From Carposina sasakii (taxonomy: Eukaryota; Arthropoda; Insecta; Lepidoptera; Carposinidae), in the NCBI GenBank assembly GCA_014607495.2, contig CP053149.1, forward strand, positions 496,001 through 560,000: a stretch of DNA of 64,000 nucleotides, given 5' to 3'. Positions within the stretch are counted from its first letter, which is position 1, and every line of letters starts with the position of its first letter. The notes beneath the pieces are model-generated. The model was not told the DNA's origin, did no database searches, and saw only the letters and a program-made list of their open reading frames with translations. Position numbers and translations under genes: made by a program. Positions 1-10,878 of this stretch are shown here, piece by piece.

Positions 1-130
1 ACTCAACTTTGGACACTAATATTCTGGAAACCAGACACTTCCCAGGTATGCTTCTATGGAGGAAAATGATAGTGATGATGTGGAGATTCCGTAGTTTTCG
101 TAAACGTTGACGACCAAAAATCACCCTGTA
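1..130. mobile_element. MITE family A, right-hand part (cut by window edge)
   Basis: This segment matches the right end of four other copies (34735-35121, 44499-44865, 54070-54460, 57294-57680), including the stretch around ACTCAACTTTGGAC and the terminal CACCCTGTA. It is non-coding. The rest of the copy lies outside the window. Confidence 0.8.
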
Positions 131-539
131 TATAACTGTATATATCGAACCTGTATCACCGCAATGCTATTGATAAATTGGACAATGAGACAAGAAGCTT
201 TTGTGCGCCTCTCAATCGTTGGCATTTCTGTGGAGGCCGGTGTCAGAGATGTGACAGTTACGGTACGGAGTAATACTTCAATCATAATCAATAGCACTGT
301 GATAGCTCTTCACAGTGATGGAAGTGGGGTGATGACAATGACTCGAGCTACTACCTAGCTTTACATGTTTGTAATACGCAAAATTCTATTGAATGCTTCT
401 CTGAGATTTTTTAGCAGACGTTATGGTACATTGAAAATGACTAAATATTATATTTAAGAAGAAACTAAACGTACTATTGCTGTAAAAGGAGAACAATCAA
501 TGAAAATCGTTAAGGTTCTACATTAAAATGTCTAGTTTC
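131..539. other. No recognised feature
   Basis: AT-rich sequence with only short open frames. I see no conserved protein motif, RNA gene or repeat shared with the rest of the window. Confidence 0.5.
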
Positions 540-789
540 TACAGGGTGTAACAAAAAGGGTATGTTAAGCGAAAAGCTATGTCAATAGCCCACTATAGAG
601 AGCCTATCCGCAAAATTTGAGATTCGAAATCACATGTTTATTTTTCCCGATTGTATGGAGAATTTTTAAATATCTCAGGAATTTTCATACAATCTTGAAA
701 ATTAAAAATGTGATTTCGAGTCTCAAATTTTTGGAATAGGTTATTTATGCAGCTTTTCGCTTAACATACCCTTTCTGTTACACCCTGTA
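540..789. mobile_element. MITE family B, full-length hairpin copy
   Basis: The element starts TACAGGGTGTAACA and ends TGTTACACCCTGTA. Nearly the whole 250 bp folds back on itself: the left-arm block GGGTATGTTAAGCGAAAAGC is mirrored in the right arm, and the inner parts around AATCACATGTTTATTTTT are also mirrored. The terminal TA on each side fits a TA target duplication, as for Tc1/mariner/pogo-type elements. Other full copies lie at 32785-33047 and 43236-43499. Confidence 0.9.
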
Positions 790-3589
790 TAAGGAACTCA
801 AACATTTTCACATAATAATATAAAATATGAATGCATATTTGTTTCCAACTTCACATCATAACAGTTCCACGGATAGGTTTTGAAGAGGTTTACTTGCATA
901 CAATACATTTTCAATCCGGGAACGCAACTCTTCAGGGGCAACTATGTCTATCAAGCGTAGTGGATGTTGCAATACAAGCGTTTATACGCATTTTAGTAAC
1001 CTCTCATGCATGAAACGTCACAAATACAGCACACATCTGTAGATACTCGACCCTTATTCAACTAAAACCAATCCACATTCACAAACGGTTGGAAACTAAA
1101 ACACATGATCGATGGGACTGCAACAAGAGCTGGCATAGAAAGTGGCGACATACGCGCGTGTAGATAAGCGTGTTTCAGTGGCCTGGTTAGAAAGTTTTGA
1201 AAGGGTTCTATAGCTCGGTGACGTGCAAGCGGTGATCGGTGACGCCGATACCCTAACAGACATTTTAGACGTATATTCGTATGAAAACGTTCTATTTTTT
1301 ATGGATACAGCTTTATACGGCCTATTGGTTATGTTGTCGGATAAAAGGGAGTTTTAACTTGATCAGTTTTTTGTGCTCTGTGTAGGTGTATTTTATGGTT
1401 AGTTCGTATTTTATAAGGTTTCGCTGTTGTGAAGTCCGTAAAAAATACGTAGATTGACTTAAAATTGATTATGTTCTGTATAGATATTCTGTACGTGTAT
1501 GTTTAAAAGAGTCAGTCAGAAGAGCAATTCTGAGTGTAAAAAATTTATATAAGGTTCTATTTTTCCAATGGTCAGATATAGGATAAAGGACAAACATGAT
1601 GCTATCTTACTCTGAAATTTTATCAAAACAGAGACAGGATCAACCCTAAGGCTATAAGTTATTGTAAAAACCTAAATGAGAGTACGTTCTCATCATTTAT
1701 GTATTTAAATTCATTAGAACCCATGGTGGTGACCCATGAACCCGACACAAAGTACTATCGAAATACAAAAATTAATCGAAATCGTTAAAGTCGATAAGAC
1801 TTTCAACGATAGTGATAATACATTCATAGCTCGGTAAAACAGCACGTGGCACAAATCCAATAAAATATCCATTTGTTCCTCCAATCAAACGGAGGCATGT
1901 TTTATAAAAAGTGTAATAGCGTTCGAGCGTTTTGTTTATCGGAGCGCGCGATCAAATCGAAGTGATAAACCTGTATGGCTAAAAAAGCATTGTGCAATTC
2001 ATTTCCTGCAATCCAGGCATGTACTACTATTCCCATTCTTTAAAAAAGCCATTTTCGTATATTGATAAACAATATTATACTTGTAGTGCAACAATCCTAT
2101 CTTTGCAAAAGATAAATGACAAAGCTGACAACATGACTAACTTATTGCTTATTGCAATACTCGCCAATTGTCATTTCTGACACATCAACTGTGCCTATTG
2201 CCTTTCTTAATAAAAATTTGAACATATTCGAATCTATCAAGTTTTGCCTTTAGCAAGGCAAATAAGGTAACAAAAATCCAAAACCTTAATTATAAAAAAA
2301 ATATTTCAGATTTAAAAACCGAGTAGGCTGTGTAATTTTGTTCACGATGATCGTGCGCAAGTACAATCGAAACAATTCGTGTGACGATGTGTAGGGAGGG
2401 GGGTTGTAGGGGTATAGTTCGCTATAGTGTAGTGTACAACTGTAGGTACAAATGTACAAGTGTACATCTATTCCGCCTCACTGGCGACGTGCGAGTTATG
2501 AACAAGAGATTTGTTCCCGCACTCGGTGCGACAAAAGCTTATGACATGGCAAACACAGGAAAATAGTTTATTCTGAAGCATCAGTCTCTCACAACAAGGG
2601 CCGATGTATCTTTTATTATGCCATTGTAATGGGAAAATAAATAAATTTTATTTAGGCGAATACACTGCCCTACGCTATTGTGCGGAAGCGGTGGTTTTTC
2701 TTTACGCATCTTTACCCATTGTCAGTTTGTACCTAGTACTCGAAGTTTTTCTATATAACTTTTAAGATTAACAAACAACACATTTTACTAACTAAAGGTG
2801 AACTATGTAATCTTTAAATGACGTTAGATGAATATGACGTAAACTAGTACTAGTTTTGACTATGTCGATACAACTATACGATTCAGTTCGTGCGCTCCAC
2901 TCGAATAGAAACTGCAACTTGTTTGGTAGATAGGTCAGTATCCAAGCTGATTTACTAGAGTTTAGTCCTGTTATGTTTTAACTAGATTTGTTTACCTCAC
3001 CCCAGACCGCACCTTAGTAAACCATACTGGTCAATACCATTGTTGTACCTATAGTATAAGGGACAGAGAAGGGTCACTACATAGATTGAAGCATTCATAG
3101 GAAGACCTTTAACGTATTAAGTAGAGGTGAATACACACACACGTTATGAACCCACGTACGACCCGTAGTAAGCTCGAATAACTTCAATACCTTTTGGTGC
3201 TAACATTTTTTGTATGCATTGACATTGAAAATGTGGTAATATACGTAGTAACTAGCACAATCATCCATAGGAACTATACGGTGAAACGCACTTTAGTAAA
3301 TACGTACACATGCAAAACGCGCCGCCATTACAGTACTTCAATCTGTCTGTACAGTGACAGCATTCCATCCGTCGTTCTCATGTGTCTATGTAATATCTAA
3401 ATACCTAAAGGCGGGGACTTAAATATTGATGCGTATCATGATCGTATTATTTGGACGTGTCATGCCACGCTATCAAAATACAGGTTTTGCATACAAATTG
3501 AGAGTAGACAAATAGATACATATTAAGTATTTGATTTGGGTTACAGCATATGACAAAAGACTGAATATATTTATAAATAAAACGACTTA
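790..3589. other. No recognised feature (2.8 kb)
   Basis: Six-frame reading gives only short frames (60-70 codons), none with a recognisable domain. I see no repeat shared with other parts of the window. This may be unique intergenic or intronic DNA. Confidence 0.4.
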
Positions 3590-3925
3590 AAGAGGTGTCC
3601 CCTCAACCATATCAAACAATTTTATATTTTATATAATATTTAAACGACATTCTTTGACACCGTACATTTTGTAATAATTATCAATTTATCTTATTGTGAC
3701 TATTGTGAAATGTTTATCTAATTCTCAGATTATTATTATGTAGGTATTTGATTAATTGACATTTTTGCATGCGGTTTTGTTATATTATATTATAAATTTT
3801 AATTTGGACATTCCTATAAATTTGTATGACAAGTAGGCGGATCACAGAAGAGCTATGTACTTATTGAACAACTGTAATAACCTGTGCATCACAAATAAAC
3901 TATTTGATTTGAATTTTCCTGTTTA
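3590..3925 (+). repeat. Possible LINE 3' untranslated end
   Basis: The stretch ends in CACAAATAAACTATTTGATT followed by a TTGAATTTT run, a style of tail common in insect non-LTR elements. There is no coding part, so this is a weak call from tail composition only. Confidence 0.25.
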
Positions 3926-3963
3926 ATATTTTCTTCAAAAGCATGGGAATCTTCCGATAAGGC

Positions 3964-4016
3964 ATATCTTTCTGCCTTTTTCCGATTATTTATGGGTTCG
4001 GCGCAATATGTCTTAT
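3964..4016 (-). repeat. Short LINE-like 3' fragment (repeat G)
   Basis: The block around ATGGGTTCGGCGCAATATG is the reverse complement of 34068-34125 (ATTGCGCCGACCCCATTTAT) and resembles 41224-41282. All three appear to be remnants of one dispersed repeat, probably the 3' end of a LINE whose tail is GATGAT at 34118. Confidence 0.4.
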
Positions 4017-4189
4017 TTCAAAACTCATATAATACTATAACTTCTTAATTAAAAACACACACACAACAAAAATGCACCGTGTGTACAGCCCCTTATTCCA
4101 ATACTAAGTTATTTAGATTTTGTATTGCATCCAAAGTTCGATTTCAAAGCTCTCAGCAGTGACGCCCGCTTGCTCATTCTGAGCGAACA

Positions 4190-4230
4190 AAGCAGATCGA
4201 ACGAACTCGAACGAACGCGAACGAACTTTT
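4190..4230. repeat. Imperfect short tandem repeat, CGAACGAA type
   Basis: Units CGAACGAACT, CGAACGAACG and CGAACGAACT follow one another. No coding role is evident. Confidence 0.6.
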
Positions 4231-4637
4231 GTATCTAGGATCAGCTGAATCCGCTCTGCGCTACATACACAATGCCACTCAACCTATATTGAATCTAAAA
4301 TTGGAAACTTTTCGAGATATCCTTTTGTTTTGCACGTTTATTATCATTAGGTTGCTTGCTTTTGGATTTCGTCGTCGGATTCCTGTACTATAACAATAGT
4401 CGGTACGATTTTTTTGCCTTTTCTGATTTCGTATTGTTGCATTAAAATTTTGCAATGATTAAGTCTTATTTTGTAAGAAGTGACTACCGTCGCTTTTTAT
4501 GCATATATACTCAATATAGCAACAAGTAAGGAATGCATTAGTGATCATGTTTCTAAGACATTTAAAAAGGCGTAAACGCGGTTGGACCCAGTGCCTTATC
4601 CGTTTTTAGCAGAATGCAGGTGAATACTCGTTCACTT

Positions 4638-5309
4638 GAGTATGGCGATATTTTTGACAAAATATTTTTTTTCTTGAAGCAATTTTTCCATTCACGAAAT
4701 TTCCCAATTTGTTATTTTCTCTATATCGAATTCCTCGGTTTCCTTTTTTCTCAGTTGACTACTGATTCCATTTGTAAAATTGAACAATCTTGATAAATCA
4801 AAAAGGTTTATTACAAGGCCACTTTCTTAGACTTTATATATACTAAAAGTAGGTATGTATTGGAACTATTTAATTCATATTTCTGGCCTATTTTATTTTT
4901 TGTATTTTAATATTTTTTATTTATTAATATGTAACTAGGCATGTTTTGTCCAACTCTTGTTTTCATTTTTTGTCCCCTAAATATACAGGCACTCTAGTGA
5001 GGAATACAAATAAAATAAACCAGGAATACGCTGGTCATATTCAGGCACTAAATGTCTTATAAAGTTCTTAGCTGAACTTCCAATTAAAGAGATAATAATT
5101 ATAAATCTTGCCAGTTGGAAGCTGTATCGCAAGGAAGTTATTGTTCAAAGCCAGCTATATATTGTCAAGAAGAAATATCGGTAAAATATACGTATGGAAT
5201 AATCTCATCTGGTAAAAAGCGATATCAGTAAATTAAACTTCGGCAAAATCCGCGAAATAAAACAAAAACTATTGTAAATTTCGCGAATGTCAAAAATATC
5301 GCCATACTC
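4638..5309. mobile_element. Non-autonomous DNA transposon with 22-bp TIRs and 8-bp TSD
   Basis: The ends are perfect inverted repeats of 22 bp beginning GAGTATGGCGATATTTTTGA. The same octamer GTTCACTT lies immediately outside both ends (4630-4637 and 5310-5317). The 672-bp interior has no long ORF. An 8-bp duplication is the hallmark of hAT, P and some related superfamilies; hAT is the commonest in insects, but GAGT is not the usual hAT terminus. The call of a transposon is firm; the superfamily is inference. Confidence 0.85.
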
Positions 5310-5432
5310 GTTCACTTTGGTCCCAGTATTAATCTATGAAGCCTTACATTCACTCTTCCTCTCTTCTTTTGACTACGCCATTTTCTTCTGTCCTATAATT
5401 TGGCATTATTAAAATATTAGTCGAACCAAATT

Positions 5433-5466
5433 CATCTTCAGCCTATTGCAGTCCACTGCTGGACGT
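5433..5466 (-). repeat. RTE LINE 3' terminal stub
   Basis: CAGCCTATTGCAGTCCACTG and the following GGACGTA match the ends at 24982, 38962 and 63722. In reverse it encodes the RTE ORF2 end YVQQWTAIG before a stop. It runs directly into a pentamer microsatellite. Confidence 0.65.
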
Positions 5467-5495
5467 ATAGAATAGAATAGAATAGAATAGAATAG
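5467..5495. repeat. (AATAG)n microsatellite
   Basis: About six tandem AATAG units. On the minus strand it follows AATAAAAAAC, so it may be the terminal microsatellite tail of the LINE lying at 5496-6740. Confidence 0.85.
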
Positions 5496-5863
5496 TTTTT
5501 TATTTGAAAATTACACATACACGGACAGAAGTAACATAGAAAAGGACAATAGAAATAGGGTAGAAATACAGATTAAAAGAAGTAAGTAGACAGGTAGAAG
5601 TAACATGAAACGAAGAACAGTAAGTAGAACTGTGTGCCCTATTTGGAGCCCGTCAGTCCCGTGTACGTGCAACCGCCAAACGGGTCCCTTTTCAGCTGGA
5701 TGCTGCTAAGACAAGATAGGCATGCCTACCTTGCAAGCAGCGCTGGTTTTCAAAAGGGACCAATTAGGAGCTGACGTTATGGAAGGTACCTATAGAATAT
5801 ACATACATACATGAGTTACAGATTATAATATATAAATATATGTACATATCCATAAATTTAAAA

Positions 5864-6060
5864 AAGTAGAGGGACAAGAGGGTCTTGGTGTTTTGTAGGC
5901 GATGGGCTGACCACCTGTCACTACTAACCGAACTTGTACATCTCAACTATACCCTAAAAATTGGTCAGCAGTGGCACCATGTGGTTCTATTGGCCCTTAG
6001 TGCTCTGCCTACCCCGTAAGGGATAAAGGCGTGATTATATGTATGTATGTATGTATGTAA
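5864..6060 (+). mobile_element. SINE-R copy, 5' truncated, GTAT tail
   Basis: It shares GTAGAGGGACAAGAGGGTCT through CTACCCCGTAAGGGATAAAG with six other copies and ends in four or five tandem GTAT units. SINE-R is my label for the repeat whose 3' end resembles RTE LINEs (see 39944-40197). Confidence 0.8.
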
Positions 6061-6510
6061 AAAAAATATGTAAGTAATAACATGCAAAACATATAAATAA
6101 AACAGTGCAATAAAATATGTACTTAAAAACTTTTGAAAATCAAAATTTATTTGTGAATGTGTCCATAAAGTGATGTTTACTAAAGATAATGGCTGAGTGG
6201 GCATAGTTCCCCTTGCCTTTCCTTCGGGATAAACTTAACAAAAAAAGGAAAAAAAAAATAAATAAACAAAATGAAGTCGAGAAAAAATAAAAATAAAATG
6301 TGCATACATACGACGACTAAAATTGATTTGAATAATAAAAATAAAAGTATGCATATCAAACGATAAATAATGCCTAAACTGGATGGAGCAAGACCAGGCA
6401 GGCAAGCAGGCCCACGTGCATCAGCCATAGAGGTGGATCAATGCCAGGGTAAAAGGAACGACTCCCTTTTAGCTAATCGTGTATAAAACATTAGTAAGTA
6501 AACTAGGTAC
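6061..6510 (-). other. AT-rich sequence, probable LINE 3' UTR continuation
   Basis: It lies between the SINE and the LINE C-terminal coding remnant and has long A/T runs. No separate gene is seen. Confidence 0.35.
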
Positions 6511-6740
6511 CTATCTAAAACTAATTTGGGAAGATAAGAGTAGTTTCCTAAGATGACTTTTAAATGTACCGACTGTTTTTAGGGCACGAATTGGAGGGGG
6601 CAGATCATTCCAGCATTTGGAGGCAGCAAACCTAAAAGAACCCCTGAAGGCCATCGATCTGTGTCTAGGCGTAGTGAACACGTGAGTGCAGCTCCTTCTT
6701 TCATAGCGAAAGTAATGGTCTTTCGCCCACCTAAGCTTGG

Positions 6741-6850
6741 TAAAGAGGCCTCCCCCAGGGCACGCCACAAGGCTACTGCCATAGGGGGTTTTGCCCATAG
6801 TCACCACGCTGGGCAGGTGGGTTGGTGATCGTACCAACTAATGCCTCAGT
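6741..6850 (-). repeat. RTE-related fragment
   Basis: The block around TTTTGCCCATAGTCACCACG and CTGGGCAGG matches 63790-63830 and, weakly, 27120-27150 and 55270-55290. It is a short degenerate piece of the RTE family. Confidence 0.55.
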
Positions 6851-6879
6851 TTAAAAAAAAATGGGACTGCTGTATAGAT

Positions 6880-7055
6880 GGAGATAAAAATGGACGTATC
6901 TATCCTGTGCTGATGCGGTGATGCGGGGCTTTAACTAGAATACATCAGCTGAATCTCCTTCCGATGTCGTAAGAGTCGACTGAGGAACTCGGGACTTCTC
7001 TCAGGCGATAAGCTAGCAACTTGTCACTGGCTTACATCTGCCCTGCCCCCTTAGC
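6880..7055. repeat. Dispersed repeat Y, copy 1
   Basis: It shares CTCAGGCGATAAGCTAGCAA and nearby blocks such as GCTGAATCTCCTTCC with 22535-22700. It is found next to RTE pieces in both places, so it may be part of the RTE family. No ORF is supported. Confidence 0.55.
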
Positions 7056-7282
7056 ATGACCACGCATCGTGGATATCGTATCGTAAGATATCGTATCGTC
7101 TCTATACAAAATTCAACATGGCGGCTATATTTATCGTATTTTGACTGGCTAAATGTCGATGAATCGGTTTATCATATCGTGTATCGCAGGTCATGCTACT
7201 TGTGCTGCTATTCTAAACGTGGCAGCGGGAACTCTTTCACGTTGCTGCAGTTCTGGTTCCATTTTGGAAAAGCGGCCGTATA

Positions 7283-7975
7283 TACAGGGTGTTTGTGACA
7301 GCCAGGCAAATATTGATATGGTGACTTCAGACCATGATTCTGTGATGAAAATAGATGGCCGATTAGTAGGTAGTGACCCTGCCTACGACGCCATAGGTCC
7401 TGGGTTCGAATCCCGGTAGGTGCAAACATTGATATGATGAATATTGATGTTTGTTTCCGAGTCATGGATGTTTCTATACTTATCTATGTATTTATATACC
7501 GTTACTTAGTACCCACGACACAAGACCTTAGGGATCTTATAGTGGGACTAGGTTAATGTATTGTGTAGTGTGTGAATATATTATTATAGTAACTAGGTAT
7601 TTACTTTAATAAAAAAAAAACATTGAAAATTTTCGCATTTTTTTTCATTTTTTCAGGAAAAAAAATATTGTGGTTCGTTTAAGTAGGCCATAAATAATGA
7701 CTTGAAAATAAAAATTTAACGTTTGGATAATTTTTTAAAAATAGTTGCTTTCAAAGAAGTTCAATGAACTGATCAACCCCAAAGGAGTCATAAAATAACC
7801 AATAACCCTATTTAACTAGTCACAGGATCGCCCGATACAATTGGTGTGGAAAGCAAACATTGCGTATAATCAAATCGAAAATTAGTTTCCTACGAGTAAT
7901 AACACTGTCGTATCACTCAAAACAATGGTACATGTTCAGTATTTCAGTATTTGCCTGGCTGTCACAAACACATTC
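7283..7975 (+). mobile_element. MITE family C copy split by a tRNA-headed SINE
   Basis: The left end TACAGGGTGTTTGTGACAG and the right end CTGGCTGTCACAAACAC are inverted. The body from 7607 matches 45240-45480 and the reverse complement of 41940-42150. At about 7340-7606 a SINE S1 interrupts the body at an A-rich site, so the SINE is younger than the MITE. No transposase is encoded. Confidence 0.85.
7343..7606 (+). mobile_element. SINE S1, tRNA-derived head
   Basis: A tRNA-like head has an A-box-like GATTAGTAGGTAGTGACC and a B box GGGTTCGAATCCCGG, followed by a body with CTTATCTATGTATTTATA and TTAGGGATCTTATAGTGGGA and an A-rich tail. Other copies are at 39793-40320, 48577-48775 and 61385-61626 (minus). 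Pol III transcription is known for this type of element; activity here is not shown. Confidence 0.85.
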
Positions 7976-8162
7976 TTATTTATTGATCAAATTCTTAATA
8001 ATAGTCTATTTAATTCTGATTGTAGCTATTTACATTTTGTCATAGTAAAACGTGTGAATCAAAATGTGTTGTGTGATCGTATACATTAGGGTAATAGCTG
8101 TTGTTTGGTAATGACTAGGGATTTTAATTGTGTTAAGTACTACGGTATGTTTAAAATTTTAT
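7976..8162. other. No recognised feature
   Basis: Short AT-rich spacer between two repeats. Confidence 0.5.
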
Positions 8163-8409
8163 ACATACATACATATAATCACGCCTTTATCCGCTACGGG
8201 GTAGGCAGAGCACCACATGGCGCCACTTCTGACCAATTTTGAGGGTATAGTTGAGATGTACAAGTTCGGTTAGTAGTGACAGGTGGTCAGCCCATATCGC
8301 CTACAAAACAACAAAAACTTGTCCATCTACTGACTTATACGTATGCCCGGGAAGAGAAGCAGCTGTAGTATTATAAGTTTTTTTTCACTCCCAGAGCAGC
8401 ATAGAAGTA
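8163..8409 (-). mobile_element. SINE-R copy, near full length
   Basis: In reverse it begins CTTCTATGCTGCTCTGGGAG, exactly where the copy at 39944 begins, and ends CCGGATAAAGGCGTGATTAT-like with a GTAT tail (8163-8180 on the plus strand reads as ATAC units). Two copies starting at the same base support this as the true 5' end of a unit of about 250 bp. Confidence 0.85.
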
Positions 8410-9782
8410 AAAAATGTGGAAAATTAAGCATTATTATTTTCTATGCATTTAGATATCTTCCGGCAAACTCATAGTTACCAAATGATAAGATTTCAGGTAG
8501 AATGGCCAAAATTATAACTAGAAAATAATCTTATCACTCAATGGGGCGTCGCAAATACGTCATCACTGTCCTTATGTATGTTTAGATCTGTTAACTACAC
8601 AATGGATTTTTTAAATAGATAGAGTGATTCAAGAGGAAGGTTTATATGGAAAAAACAGGACCCATAGGCTTCGCTCATATGCAATACCCCCTCACACGGA
8701 CAAAGTCGCGGGCGGCCTCATCTACACACTACTTTCACTACACACAGACCGATTAGGACTGTAGCACAGCAGCCCGACAACCCTATCTACGATGGCGAGC
8801 AATAAGCGACGACGGCAGTTTAGCGCGGCACAAAGCGTTCTCGCGCTGACAGACTGTCGTCTCTTAATCCGACTGTGTCCGTTTGTGTCGTATCGGATCA
8901 TGTGTCACGCCACGTTTTATTGGACCGTTTGACAGCATTTTTAGGCTTTTGTCGCATTGTGTCAAACATTGTCATGGAATATCTCGTCGACTCGGTCGAC
9001 CTATTAGAGTCCAGCGACGCTACAATTTCATACACCTATGACTTACATATACTAATATAATACTATCAAGTAAAATCAATTTGATTTGGATACGGTACAC
9101 CAATTTATGTAGTTCTTCAATATCATTGAGGCTCTGAAAACAAGCATTGAATGCAAACAGAAAAAGATGTATCCTAGATAATAAATCTTTGTCCATCTTT
9201 AAATCGTTCGTAGCGTCTAACGTCCACTTGCAGCAGATATGTAAATCTAAACACACAATGTATGCCCTCTTGCTCTTTTTTACACAAACAGAAAGAGTAA
9301 CAGCTAATTTTCAATTTACCTCATATCTAAATTACACATCTACCGCAAGTGGCTTTAAATGCTCTAAATCTATTATAGCAACTTCCATATAGCTACCAAA
9401 ATACTAAAACTAGCTCCGTCCATCACTCACACTAGGCTACGGTCATAAATTTCGCGCCTGAAAAATTGTATTGCAATGTTTATAGTCAATACTGGAACGT
9501 GCCTGTCGTTACACGTCTTTGCCACTGATACTACATTTGCTAGAATACGCACTATGAGCTATATGATTTTTTTATCATATACATAAATATTACCCCTGTG
9601 TTTAAAAATCAAGAGAATATTAATTACCTAAGGTAAATTTATTAATTCTAAGAAATATTTTTGCGTTTAATTTTATAAAATTATAGGGAAAAATATATGC
9701 TATGCGTGTATTAATTCGTAAGTTGATTAAGATGACTGCATGAATTCATTTACCTATTTGACCGCAACTAGCAAAATTTTAA
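8410..9782. other. Mostly unrecognised; short Helitron-like 3' fragment at 8680-8715
   Basis: CACACGGACAAAGTCGCGGG at about 8690 resembles the 3' part of the Helitron-like elements. The rest has only short frames without known motifs. Confidence 0.35.
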
Positions 9783-9999
9783 TAGGGGAAGACCTCGCCG
9801 GACTTTCACCGATCAAATTGGTGAAATTCTAAAGAAAGGTCAGGTCAAGAGTATCCTAAACCGACGAGCGTGCATGAAGAATATCATGAAAGTAGATGAA
9901 GCGAAAGAGGTGTGTCAGGATCGTAGCAAATGGAGATCCGTGATCTCTGCCTACCCCTCCGGGAAAGAGGTGTGATTATTATGTATGTATGTATGTAGC
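9783..9999 (+). pseudogene. RTE LINE ORF2 C-terminus with 3' tail
   Basis: An uninterrupted frame of about 64 codons from 9783 to a TGA near 9976 reads GRPRRTFTDQIGEILKKG and later RRACMKNIMKVDEA and RSKWRSVISAYPSGKEV. This is the pattern seen at the extreme C-terminus of RTE-clade ORF2 proteins: a basic GRPRR block, then a K-W motif just before the stop. A GTGTGATTATTATGTATGTA tail follows. Endonuclease and RT domains are absent, so this is a 5'-truncated dead copy, as expected for target-primed reverse transcription. A second copy of the same family is on the minus strand at 26205-26410. Confidence 0.75.
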
Positions 10000-10529
10000 A
10001 AAATTTGATTAAAATAGACAAGATAATACTTGCACAATACAGTCAAAGTACATAATACGTATTTATTTAAAAAATGCAAATTACAAATACACACAAGAAC
10101 GACTGAGTCATTATTTTACACGTCAATGGCACTAGGTACTACTACAAGGAAGTGCACCCGTACGACGCGACATAAACAAATCGGCCAATACACATCGAAG
10201 TGTATCTTGAAGCCAATCGCGCCATGTTTAATTCAGAGCACGCAGTCTATATCGTTACGGCAGCCGTGCCCGGCCTCTCAACCGGGGTCGAAACGTAGTT
10301 TAATTTAGCGAAATGTGATAAAAGTTAGTTAGGTGTTTCAAAATTGAGGTGAAAGAAAAATTTAAAGATATTTTATGAGGTTTTGTATACGTTTTATAGT
10401 AAGAATAAGCGCTCTGTAAGGTTCGATTAGGTATATGAGTTGACTTTCTTTAGCATGAGACTAAACATATTCGTTCGGAAGGACTCTACTATAATGCTTA
10501 AGCTAATTTTTGTAATAAAAAATCTATAA
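10000..10529. other. No recognised feature
   Basis: A 92-codon frame at 10030-10308 has no known motif and does not start with ATG, so I do not call it a gene. This sequence flanks the BEL/Pao insertion. Confidence 0.4.
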
Positions 10530-10534
10530 CTTGT
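10530..10534. other. Candidate target-site duplication CTTGT (left)
   Basis: CTTGT directly precedes the LTR terminus TGTAGGAGC. The same five bases occur at 18823-18827, where the right LTR remnant ends. Five-base duplications are usual for BEL/Pao integration. Confidence 0.6.
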
Positions 10535-10762
10535 TGTAGGAGCACGTGTCTGCTACTACATCCAGAATTGATGAGTACTTGATAGGGTGTTGTAGAACAG
10601 GAAAGATGTGATAACGTGATAAATCACTTTAATAACTTGAAAATAATGATTGATGTGTGCACACTTATTGAATGACGAACGTGAACTAAATTTAGGTAGG
10701 AAATAGCGATTTACAGAAAAGCTGACTGCGAAAGATTCACAAATGTGCGATGTAATCGTACA
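10535..10762 (-). repeat. 3' LTR of the BEL/Pao element (about 228 bp)
   Basis: On the plus strand it runs from TGTAGGAGCACGTG to AATCGTACA, giving canonical TGTA...TACA ends. Blocks 10535-10554 and 10618-10639 are repeated at 18785-18826, which fixes the sense 3' end. The sense 5' end is set by the purine-rich block that precedes TGTACGATTAC. Its length is inferred, because the other LTR is incomplete. Confidence 0.7.
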
Positions 10763-10776
10763 TATTCCCGGGCCTG
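10763..10776 (-). promoter_or_regulatory. Candidate polypurine tract
   Basis: In sense it reads GGCCCGGGAATA just before the LTR start TGTACG. It lies 100 nt after the env stop. It is short and not purely purine, so the call rests mainly on position. Confidence 0.4.
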
Positions 10777-10878
10777 AGATGAGATGATCTTACCATACAA
10801 CTAAGCACATGTTAAAAAAATAGGTAAAAAAAAAATGAAATAGAAATGTAAATCAATTATAGTAATAAAAAATTAAAA

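Larger units (their letters stand above)
5467..6740 (-). mobile_element. CR1/Jockey-like LINE: ORF2 C-terminus and 3' UTR, interrupted by a SINE
   Basis: A minus-strand frame at 6511-6740 carries the C-terminal signature of LINE ORF2 proteins: FTTPRHRS, then GSFRFAASKCWNDLPPPIR, then FKSHLRKLLL. Downstream on the minus strand lies AT-rich non-coding sequence ending in AAATAAAAAAC plus a (TATTC)n tail at 5467-5495, which I read as the 3' UTR and tail. A plus-oriented SINE (5864-6060) sits in it. Upstream, at about 6716-6745, the frame passes into unrelated RTE sequence, so the copy is truncated and chimeric. No catalytic RT motif remains. Confidence in the C-terminal assignment is good; the UTR extent is inferred. 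Confidence 0.6.

Noticed and set aside
6511..6837. Single 108-codon protein
   Set aside because: Its N-terminal third is translated RTE debris; only the C-terminal part is LINE ORF2-like.
7343..7425. Possible tRNA gene (A box and B box present)
   Set aside because: The same head is followed by the same non-tRNA body at 39793, 48577 and 61385, and the acceptor stem does not close. It is a SINE head.
10535..10560. A 26-bp LTR ending at CTACTACA
   Set aside because: Too short for an LTR; a purine-rich block before TGTACG further inside gives better ends.
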